The position numbers were made by a program, and so were the translations under genes. The notes under the pieces are model-generated. The model was given only the letters and a program-made list of their open reading frames with translations, searched no databases and was not told the origin of the DNA. A stretch of 30,425 nt of DNA from an uncultured Treponema sp. (GTDB lineage Bacteria; Spirochaetota; Spirochaetia; Treponematales; Treponemataceae): assembly GCA_934667505.1 (NCBI GenBank), contig CAKULY010000024.1:1-30425 (forward strand). The letters run 5' to 3'. Numbering within the stretch: position 1 is the stretch's first letter; each line of letters opens with the position of its first letter. Shown piece by piece: positions 24,124 to 30,425 of the stretch.

Positions 24124-24552
24124 CTAATCAGCTTGATTGATATCTGCTAATTGCTCGCTTAACTGTTTTCGTAAGAGCAAAAAATCGTGAAAGTAAGTTT
24201 TTATGGATTCAGCTATTTGCTCTTGCTTTGACAAAGTGCTTGTCTTTTTAGCAAATTTATATTGGTCTTTAATAAGTTTAATCCAATCATTATCATTCAT
24301 TTCTTTAAGCAACTTGCTTTTGGAATCGTTGTCATCTGAACTATCTATATAATTTTGCAAACGATTAGAGTTTTCCCTGATTTTTGATAAATCGTTTTGT
24401 ATGGCGTCATCAATATCAATTTTAAAGTCGCCTTCTCTAAATATATGTGGATTTTCTACAGCTAAATTATGAAATCCTACCTGCATAAAAGTTAGCATTA
24501 ATTGCTCCCACGGAATAGTGTATAAAAACCAGACTTTTAAATATTCTTTCAT
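24124..24552 (-). CDS. Hypothetical protein, 142 residues
   Basis: Not recognised. The protein is acidic and helical with a hydrophobic aromatic start (MKEYLKVWFLYTIPWEQLMLTFMQVGF) and a heptad-like C terminus rich in Glu, Lys and Gln. AAGGTG stands six bases before the ATG at 24552; the longer frame uses that GTG. It follows the STAND-ankyrin gene by about 75 bp on the same strand and is probably cotranscribed, so it may be a small partner of that protein. Confidence 0.65.
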   Translation of the reverse strand: MKEYLKVWFLYTIPWEQLMLTFMQVGFHNLAVENPHIFREGDFKIDIDDAIQNDLSKIRENSNRLQNYIDSSDDNDSKSKLLKEMNDNDWIKLIKDQYKFAKKTSTLSKQEQIAESIKTYFHDFLLLRKQLSEQLADINQAD

Positions 24553-24627
24553 ATTGTTCACCTTCTGCTTGGGTTTTGAGAAAAAGTTAGAAAATCATAT
24601 TCAGTGGATAAATTAAACTCCATTACC

Positions 24628-27033
24628 TTACTTAAAAAGTGGAGTTAAAATTTCAATTGCTTTTTTATTTTTAATTTGGGTTGCATAATCTAAGGCAGTT
24701 TTTCCGTTATTGTCTTTTTCATAAATATTGCCATATAACTTATTTTGAACCAAATATTCAAGGATTTCAGGATGTTCGTCATTAAAAACTGCACAGGACA
24801 AAAGACTTAAACCATTTTTCGCTTTTAGAAAAATGTTCGCACCAGCTTCTATTAAAAGTTTTACAGCTTCAAGGCTTGTTCCCATTACGGTATAAAGCTG
24901 TAAATTCGTATATCCTCGAAATTCGTATTCGTCGATGTCGTCAAAAAGGTGATTTTCCAAAATTCGTTTTACAAGCGGAACATAACATTTGTCACATGCA
25001 ATCATAAGCGGAGAAATATAATAATGATTTCCTCTTCTGTCAGAACACGGAAATTTATTTCTTGGTTTAAAACCATTCTCAAGAAGATAATCAAGAACTT
25101 TCATATCAGGTTTTTGACACCAAAGCGTATCAATAGCTGTATGTTCATCCTTGTCTTTATAATTCGGATCTATTCCTTTTTCAACAAGAACTTTTAAGTA
25201 ATTCAAGCCTTTATCTTTTTCAATGCAGTAAATGAAAAAGTCATTTATCTTTTTGCTATCGGAAAAATCTTTTATCAAACTTTTAAATTCATCAAACATA
25301 TTGTATTGAATCGTGAATTCAATTTTTACGTCATCTGGAATTAAAACATTCCGCACAGCAGTGAATTTTTCTTCTATTTCGCCTTTTTTTGGACTTGAAA
25401 AAATACAATATTCAACCACATCTTTTTTAGTGAAATATGCGTTTTTTTCATTTTTTTGAAGAAAATCCTTTTTTACAAGTTTTTTTATAGAATCAGCCAC
25501 ATTTCTTTCAGAAATGAAAGATTTTCCAACATTCGAACTGTTAAAAATCTTTGTGTTTAGAGTTTTGCAAATTTCTTCAGCATTTATTTCTCCCCAAAAA
25601 TTGTGGATTCCCAAAAAACTAAAGAAAACCAACTGTGAAACCGGATCTAAAACTTCAAAATCGATTTTTAGAATTCTTTTTTTTGCAGAAAGATTTTTTA
25701 TGTCTTCCTGCTCGTAGCGTTCAATAAGTTCTGCAAGTTCAATTTCGTGCAATGGAGCAAGGGCGAGTGCAACGTAGCCAGGATAGATTATCCTGCCGTT
25801 AAAACACTGTTTGTAAAGCAGATTCAAAAGTTTATTTTGCAATTCAGCAGGGCTTTCAAAATAAACTGATTTGTTCTGAAAAGTTTCCAAAACGCTAAAA
25901 ACGATGTAATTGAATTCGTTGCGGGTAACTTCCAGTTTTTCAGCATTTTTTTCTGACAAACGCAGACTTTGCACAAGGTTCTTGTCTTTGCTTTTATACC
26001 AGGTTGTAAGTATTATTTTTAATAAGCCTTGCTCAATCGGCTCTTTGTAGTTGCCATTTATAAAAGTCAATATTTCATCTACAAAATCGCCTTCAATGTT
26101 GTCGATTGTTAGGCAAACTTCTTTTTTGCTCGCAAGAAATTCATCCAGCTCACAAAACTGCTCCAAAAATTCATTTTTTATGATTTGAGTTTTGTCAAGG
26201 TTGATTACGTTTCCTGTTGATTCTGTGATTTTATTCCAAAAGCGTTTGTTGTCATTAATTGTAATCCAAACTATTTTTTTGCAAAAATTTGCAACAAGCA
26301 GATATTTGCAGAGATTTGTTGCGGCAATGGTTTTTCCGCTGTTTGATTTTCCTTGAATTGTAAAGCCTGCACATTCAGTGCCAAGAAGTTCCTTTTTCCA
26401 TTCTATAAAAGACGGAGTTTCAACATATTCATTTTTATACTTGGAATCCAAAAATGAAGAAATGGTCTTGTTTTGAAGTGCGGTCGGTTCAAAAATTTCG
26501 GCAAAAACACATTCAATTTTTTCTTTTGAAGAAAGAGAGATAACAAAAAGATTTTTGTGCCAACCTTGCAAAACAGGCTTTTCCTCATCGCTTACATAAA
26601 TGAACAAATGCTTTTCGTTCGGATTTGAAAAAGCGGTTTCCTTTACAACTTCAAATTTTTGAAGGATTTCTGAAACCGCTTCCAGCTTTATTTTTTTGTC
26701 GCATACAGAAAAATTTCCTGTAATTGTGATTGTGCTGTATTTTTTTGAAAATTCACGACTTTTCAAATAGGAATACAAAGAAACAAAAATGCCAAGATGG
26801 ATGGATTGCGTGCTTGAATCAAAAGCCTTGAATTTTTCGTCGCCTTTTCTGATTTTTATACGAGCTTTTATGTCGTTTGAAAAAGCGGCTTTTAATTTTT
26901 TTAGCAAAGGATCAACGTTTTCGCAGTCGCTGTGATAGTAAAAACCGTTTACGCTTAAATCTTCATCGAAAACGGTTTTTATTTCAAATAATTCATTTTT
27001 GTTTGAAACAATGGGAACATACAACTTTGTCAT
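24628..27033 (-). CDS. STAND-like NTPase with C-terminal ankyrin repeats
   Basis: An 801-residue protein with three visible parts. The N-terminal 180 residues contain SIHLGIFVSLYSYLKSREF and TITITGNFSV..KIKLEAVSEILQKF. This resembles the order of strands and helices of a Lon-type (S16) domain without its Ser-Lys pair; that reading is tentative. The centre is a P-loop NTPase: Walker A GKSNSGKT at 228-235, Walker B CLTIDNI at 307-313 and IILTTW at 340-345, the arrangement of NACHT/STAND ATPases, followed by a helical region. The last 190 residues are ankyrin repeats (NYLKVLVEKGIDPNYKDKDEHTAID, SPLMIACDKCYVPLVKRILE, EAVKLLIEAGANIFLKAKNGLSLL, NNGKTALDYATQIKNKKAIEIL). Such layouts act as sensors that oligomerise on ligand binding; the trigger and output here are unknown. 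Confidence 0.75.
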   Translation of the reverse strand: MTKLYVPIVSNKNELFEIKTVFDEDLSVNGFYYHSDCENVDPLLKKLKAAFSNDIKARIKIRKGDEKFKAFDSSTQSIHLGIFVSLYSYLKSREFSKKYSTITITGNFSVCDKKIKLEAVSEILQKFEVVKETAFSNPNEKHLFIYVSDEEKPVLQGWHKNLFVISLSSKEKIECVFAEIFEPTALQNKTISSFLDSKYKNEYVETPSFIEWKKELLGTECAGFTIQGKSNSGKTIAATNLCKYLLVANFCKKIVWITINDNKRFWNKITESTGNVINLDKTQIIKNEFLEQFCELDEFLASKKEVCLTIDNIEGDFVDEILTFINGNYKEPIEQGLLKIILTTWYKSKDKNLVQSLRLSEKNAEKLEVTRNEFNYIVFSVLETFQNKSVYFESPAELQNKLLNLLYKQCFNGRIIYPGYVALALAPLHEIELAELIERYEQEDIKNLSAKKRILKIDFEVLDPVSQLVFFSFLGIHNFWGEINAEEICKTLNTKIFNSSNVGKSFISERNVADSIKKLVKKDFLQKNEKNAYFTKKDVVEYCIFSSPKKGEIEEKFTAVRNVLIPDDVKIEFTIQYNMFDEFKSLIKDFSDSKKINDFFIYCIEKDKGLNYLKVLVEKGIDPNYKDKDEHTAIDTLWCQKPDMKVLDYLLENGFKPRNKFPCSDRRGNHYYISPLMIACDKCYVPLVKRILENHLFDDIDEYEFRGYTNLQLYTVMGTSLEAVKLLIEAGANIFLKAKNGLSLLSCAVFNDEHPEILEYLVQNKLYGNIYEKDNNGKTALDYATQIKNKKAIEILTPLFK

Positions 27034-27070
27034 AAACTCACCTTATGAAGATAAATTTTATTTAGATAGT

Positions 27071-27269
27071 CCAAAAGCCGGGTTTTTAGAAAAATGAACA
27101 AAAGCGTAAGCAAATTTACAATTTGTGAAGATTTTGTGCGATAAGAACAATTTAGGTTGCATAGCAACCCAAATCATTTCAAACGAAGTTTGAGCACAAC
27201 CATCTGTAGCAAATTGGAAATTTGCTGAAAGCGTTTTTTCACAATTTATAAAAAAACTCGACATTTTGG
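27071..27269. repeat. Dispersed inverted-terminal repeat element, full-length copy
   Basis: About 200 bp, with left end CCAAAAGCCGGGTTTTTAG and right end the complement of CCAAAATGTCGAGTTTTT. It is collinear with 4493-4692. It starts about seven bases beyond the stop of the 238-residue gene and ends about 40 bp before the STAND gene start, so it fills the whole gap of an otherwise compact gene group. Confidence 0.75.
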
Positions 27270-27276
27270 CTGGCGT

Positions 27277-27987
27277 TTATTCTTCGGGAATAATTTTTAC
27301 GATTAGATTTTTTATTCCGCGGAAAATATCGCCAACTTGCACAGGCTGCGAATACAATCTGCAAGTTCCGTCGCCCTTTGAAACTATGGAAGTTTTGTAA
27401 TTTTCATCTGCATTTGTAAATTCCAGTTCCAGAGCAAACTTTTTTGAAGCGACATTTTGGTTCAAGTCAATGTAGAACTGATATTCCTTGTCTTCAATTT
27501 CGCACATCTGGCCAAGTTTTCCAAAATCGGAAATTTCGTTTTCTTTGCCGAATTTTCTCATTCCGTCGCCAGCGGCCGCCATATATTCCTGATATTCGTA
27601 GACAGGAATTCTTTTTGCACAGTTCCAGCCAAATACAAATGCGTTAGGCTGATTTTTTGAAACGCTGTTTTTTTCAAGAATCACCAAATTCCAGCACATT
27701 GAAAAAAACTGAATATTTCTCATAAACGCTGTGATTACAAGAAGTTTTGTTTCTTTTGGAATTTCCGCTTCAAAATCCACCTGATTATCAGATTTTTCAA
27801 AACTGCTGCTGATTATTTCGCAGGCGGCTTCAACAATTTCTTTATCCTGCGGCGTTTTCAAATCAAAAACTGAAATAATATTGTCGATTTTTTCTGAATG
27901 TTTTTCGTAGCAATTTGCCAAATCCTCTGGGAAAAAGCCGTTTTCAATCGAAATATCTGTTATAAGTTCCCTAACATTTTTTTCCAT
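27277..27987 (-). CDS. Hypothetical protein, about 236 residues
   Basis: Not recognised. The N-terminal half is helical and acidic (VRELITDISIENGFFPEDLANCYEKH...). The C-terminal half is strand-rich (EYQFYIDLNQ, KFALELEFTNADENYKTSIVSK, CRLYSQPVQVGDIFRGIKNLIVKIIP). There is no signal peptide or membrane segment. GGGGGA within the last codons of the upstream gene serves the ATG at 27987, one base after that gene's TAA. The two genes are therefore translationally coupled and their products probably act together. Confidence 0.7.
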   Translation of the reverse strand: MEKNVRELITDISIENGFFPEDLANCYEKHSEKIDNIISVFDLKTPQDKEIVEAACEIISSSFEKSDNQVDFEAEIPKETKLLVITAFMRNIQFFSMCWNLVILEKNSVSKNQPNAFVFGWNCAKRIPVYEYQEYMAAAGDGMRKFGKENEISDFGKLGQMCEIEDKEYQFYIDLNQNVASKKFALELEFTNADENYKTSIVSKGDGTCRLYSQPVQVGDIFRGIKNLIVKIIPEE

Positions 27988-27988
27988 A

Positions 27989-29833
27989 TTAGATTTCCCC
28001 CAATTCATTCTTAAAATGACGAATAAAAGTGTCGCGAATTTGTTTTATCTGCTTTGCAAAGATTGCTCTCATTTCTTTGTTTGTGGAATCCAAGTCGTTT
28101 TTAGTTTTGTAGTAAGTCCACAAAGCGCTGTACGAATGAGTTCTGTCGCATTTTTCAAAAAGTTCTAGCAAAGCCTTATAAGAATTTGTATCTTTTTTGT
28201 TTTGCAATTGCTTTTTGGCCAATTTTGAAAAAGTTCTTACAAAAAAAGAATCGTCTTCAAATTCCTGGCAAAAAAGTTTCATAAGATATTCATAGGAGTC
28301 ATCGGCTTCTTCGCCATACCGACTGTTTGCCATATCGTAAGGTTGTGCCTCATACGAATCTTCATCCGCACTGTAGTTTTCGCCGCCATAATCAATATTG
28401 TCGCTAAAAACCGGCTTTTTCGATTTTTTCTCTGCCTCATATTCCAAAGAATTGTCGATACTAAGTTTTTGCTTTACGGACTGCCACGAGTTTTTAGTGA
28501 ACAGACTTTTTAAAGGCTCTAAAATTTTTGAATTTTTAGAAATGCTTTCAAGTTCAGAAAGCAGCTTTATTTTTTCAAAAACGCTTTGAACATTTTCTAT
28601 GAATTTGAATTTCTCGTTAGTTTCTGAATCAAAATTTTCTTTTTCGTTTGAAGAAAGATTTAGTCGAAAAGAAATTACAGAATCAAAAATTTTATTAACA
28701 AACTGAAACTCTTCTTTTTCAAAAGGAAGCCCACTTTCGTATTTATCGAAATCAAGCCACTTTTTATGAAAATTTTGAACAATCTGCACGCAATTTTCGT
28801 ACAAGTGGTCAAGCAAAGATTTCTTTTCGCCGCTAGATTTATAATCGTCTTCCAAGCACTGCGGAACATAACTTCCGTCGAACTTTTGAAGTTCATTGTT
28901 GATATAGAAAATCTGATTTTCGGTTATTTGAAAAGATTTTTGATGCTTAAACCGATATTCGTCCAAATCAGTGGATTCTGTATTAATCAAATTTTCTTCG
29001 TCCGCAAGATGAAAACTAAGGCGAATCAAATCATCGTTCGTGTTTTTTTCGGCATGATACTTGCTGTTCAACTTTTGGTAGATTGTATTTGCACCAAGTT
29101 TTATAAAATCTTTTAGCGAAGAAGCATTTTTGCCAGCCTTATAGCCAATAAGGATTTTTGAATATTCGCCTTGAGCATAAACTTTGTAGGCAGAATAAAT
29201 GTTGTCAAGTTTTTCGGGCTTGGAGTTTTTTTCCTTTTTGCCAATTTGCTTTATTGAAGTAACAGAACTGAAATTATTCCATTTAAATAGAAGAGTTTTT
29301 GGCTCAGAAGTTTTTATAATCTTTTTAAGACCGTAAAAATTAACTTCGGCTTCGTAATATGACAAATCTTTGTCTTCAAAACCCCAAGAAGACTTTATTT
29401 TTTCCATAAAATCTTCAACAAGATTAAACTCTTTGCGTTTTTCCAAAGAATTTTTATTCAGCGATTCAAGAACATTGTCTGCACGCAGATTTAGTTCTTT
29501 TTTAAATTTAGAATCGTAAATCAAATCCAGACAAAGTTGCGGCAAACCGTACTTGAACAGTTCCGTGTTTTCTTCATATTTTTTTATGATTTCGTTTTGA
29601 AGTTTTTTATTCGTAAAAAAATCTTCGTTTTTTGGCAAAAAATTGGCTAAAAATTCATGAGTATTTTTATTTTGCGTGGATATTAAGGAATCAAAATCGA
29701 ACGAATCCTGTTTTATATTTTCGTTTAACTCGTCAATAACTTCCTGAGAATCCGGCAAAAACGCTACAAAAAAGTGTCTTGCAAGCATTTTTACCAGATG
29801 AATATTTTTGAACCTTGTTTCTTCAATAGTCAT
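27989..29833 (-). CDS. Hypothetical protein, 614 residues
   Basis: Not recognised. It is a large, acidic, Lys- and Glu-rich soluble protein. It has an alpha-helical N terminus (about 1-140), a mixed region with FKWNNFSSV and YSKILIGYKAGKNASS (about 185-240), long helices (330-480) and a low-complexity acidic segment rich in Asp, Tyr and Ser (about 490-530). The C terminus is basic helical (SALWTYYKTKNDLDSTNKEMRAIFAKQIKQIRD). It is the first gene of the coupled pair, with the STAND-ankyrin gene downstream. No ribosome binding site precedes the ATG; a -10 box ends seven bases before it, so the mRNA may be leaderless. Confidence 0.7.
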   Translation of the reverse strand: MTIEETRFKNIHLVKMLARHFFVAFLPDSQEVIDELNENIKQDSFDFDSLISTQNKNTHEFLANFLPKNEDFFTNKKLQNEIIKKYEENTELFKYGLPQLCLDLIYDSKFKKELNLRADNVLESLNKNSLEKRKEFNLVEDFMEKIKSSWGFEDKDLSYYEAEVNFYGLKKIIKTSEPKTLLFKWNNFSSVTSIKQIGKKEKNSKPEKLDNIYSAYKVYAQGEYSKILIGYKAGKNASSLKDFIKLGANTIYQKLNSKYHAEKNTNDDLIRLSFHLADEENLINTESTDLDEYRFKHQKSFQITENQIFYINNELQKFDGSYVPQCLEDDYKSSGEKKSLLDHLYENCVQIVQNFHKKWLDFDKYESGLPFEKEEFQFVNKIFDSVISFRLNLSSNEKENFDSETNEKFKFIENVQSVFEKIKLLSELESISKNSKILEPLKSLFTKNSWQSVKQKLSIDNSLEYEAEKKSKKPVFSDNIDYGGENYSADEDSYEAQPYDMANSRYGEEADDSYEYLMKLFCQEFEDDSFFVRTFSKLAKKQLQNKKDTNSYKALLELFEKCDRTHSYSALWTYYKTKNDLDSTNKEMRAIFAKQIKQIRDTFIRHFKNELGEI

Positions 29834-29840
29834 AAAAACA

Positions 29841-29868
29841 ATTATAGCACGTTTTTAAGAATTATGAA
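29841..29868 (-). promoter_or_regulatory. Promoter of the 614-residue gene
   Basis: On the minus strand TTCATA (29868-29863), 16-base spacer, TATAAT (29846-29841). The A of the ATG at 29833 is the eighth base after the -10 box, the usual place of a transcript start. Confidence 0.6.
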
Positions 29869-29873
29869 TTAGG

Positions 29874-30362
29874 CTAAATCACTTTGTATGTTATTTCTCT
29901 TGTCTTTTTTCCGTCTTTTGAAAATTCGGTAACTCTAATTTCTTCTTTTTTTACTCCGTTTTTTTCTAAAATGTGGTAGGAAAGAGAATTGGAAATAATG
30001 TACAAAGCATCATATCCGTTTTGCTCGATGTATTTGTAAGTCTTAAAGTTTCCGTTTTCATCAAGCTCGTTAATCTGTTCGCAGCCAGTTCTGTCTACTC
30101 GGTGAAGAAGTTTTTTATTGTCATCCGTGTATTTTGCCCAGCCTTTTGAACCGTCTGAAAATTCTTCATAGAGCTTATGCTCCTCTTCTGAAAAAGTTCT
30201 TTTTCCTGTTATTGTCTTTCCGTTTTCTGAAATTTTGATTTCCGCGTTTTTTGATTTTTTCGCGTTTTCTGAAACTGGACACCATTCTTCTATAGTTTTT
30301 CCGTCTTCAAACCTTCTGGTGTATTTTATACTTTTGTTTTCATAGCGTTCTGAAAAAGTCAA
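29874..30362 (-). CDS. Hypothetical protein at the right edge, repeat-like, possibly truncated
   Basis: About 162 residues rich in charged residues and in a loose unit of the type FEDGKTIEEW, ISENGKTITGKRTF, FSDGSKGWAKY, LDENGNFKTYKYI and FSKDGKKTREITYKV. This resembles MORN-variant or antitoxin-type repeats. It has no ATG: the only start-like codon is a TTG at 30362 without a ribosome binding site, and an in-frame stop lies at 30404-30402. The 5' part may have been lost. It is not clearly part of the coupled group downstream. Confidence 0.5.
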   Translation of the reverse strand: MTFSERYENKSIKYTRRFEDGKTIEEWCPVSENAKKSKNAEIKISENGKTITGKRTFSEEEHKLYEEFSDGSKGWAKYTDDNKKLLHRVDRTGCEQINELDENGNFKTYKYIEQNGYDALYIISNSLSYHILEKNGVKKEEIRVTEFSKDGKKTREITYKVI

Positions 30363-30425
30363 CTTTAGTACAGTCAGAAAATACCCTAAATTTCTAAGCA
30401 GCTACAGAAATAACTGCTGATTTTT

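Noticed and set aside
24051..27269. CRISPR array or spaced repeats
   Set aside because: The repeated sequences are dispersed singly with inverted ends, not regularly spaced short direct repeats.

Overview
The window looks like a chromosomal segment of a host-associated anaerobic spirochaete, most likely a gut or rumen Treponema. This is an inference from the AT-rich DNA, the DUF1566-type and Sel1-type proteins, the iron-sulphur type PurF, the AmtB-GlnK fusion and the pairing of type I with type III glutamine synthetase. No rRNA, tRNA, CRISPR array or transposase gene was seen.

Region 1 (about 0.2-11.5 kb) is a nitrogen and glutamine block. On the minus strand lie amtB fused to a PII domain, then glnN (GSIII). 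On the plus strand lie pyrG (CTP synthase), glnA (GSI) and a receiver-ANTAR regulator as one operon. Facing them on the minus strand is gltD-purF. The most striking signal is that three transcription units (amtB, pyrG-glnA-ANTAR, gltD-purF) begin with the same compact leader. Each has a sigma70-like promoter with a 17-bp spacer, and a predicted transcript that starts at a small hexaloop hairpin (loops AAAGGC, AAAGGC, GAAGAC). The 3' half of that hairpin is shared with a strong intrinsic terminator placed before the start codon. ANTAR proteins are RNA-binding antiterminators that recognise hexaloops with A at position 1 and G at position 4, so the ANTAR protein in the block is the obvious candidate regulator. 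The inferred regulon joins ammonium uptake, glutamine and glutamate synthesis and two glutamine-consuming enzymes (PyrG, PurF).

Region 2 (11.5-16.5 kb) holds small housekeeping and accessory genes: a YkgJ-type Cys-cluster protein, a DUF2156 protein, a secreted DUF1566 protein, an XRE regulator, a pyridoxal kinase, a membrane-flavodoxin fusion and a GNAT acetyltransferase whose ribosome binding site lies in a hairpin stem.

Region 3 (16.5-21.4 kb) looks richer in GC. It has a decayed RelB/YafQ-type toxin-antitoxin pair in which the toxin is split by a 180-bp repeat flanked by 5-6 bp duplications, then a GNAT gene, a flavodoxin with a clear promoter and operator-like palindrome, a lipoprotein with a likely beta-helix, and a CNNM/CorC-type membrane protein.

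Region 4 (21.4-30.4 kb) has a Cys-rich DEDDh exonuclease and a Sel1-repeat protein. It ends with a minus-strand group of unrecognised genes (614 and 238 residues, translationally coupled), a STAND-like NTPase with ankyrin repeats, a 142-residue protein and a fragment-like ORF at the right edge. This group could be a defence or stress system, but nothing in the sequence proves that. A family of short inverted-repeat elements (about 35-200 bp) lies in many of the intergenic gaps.
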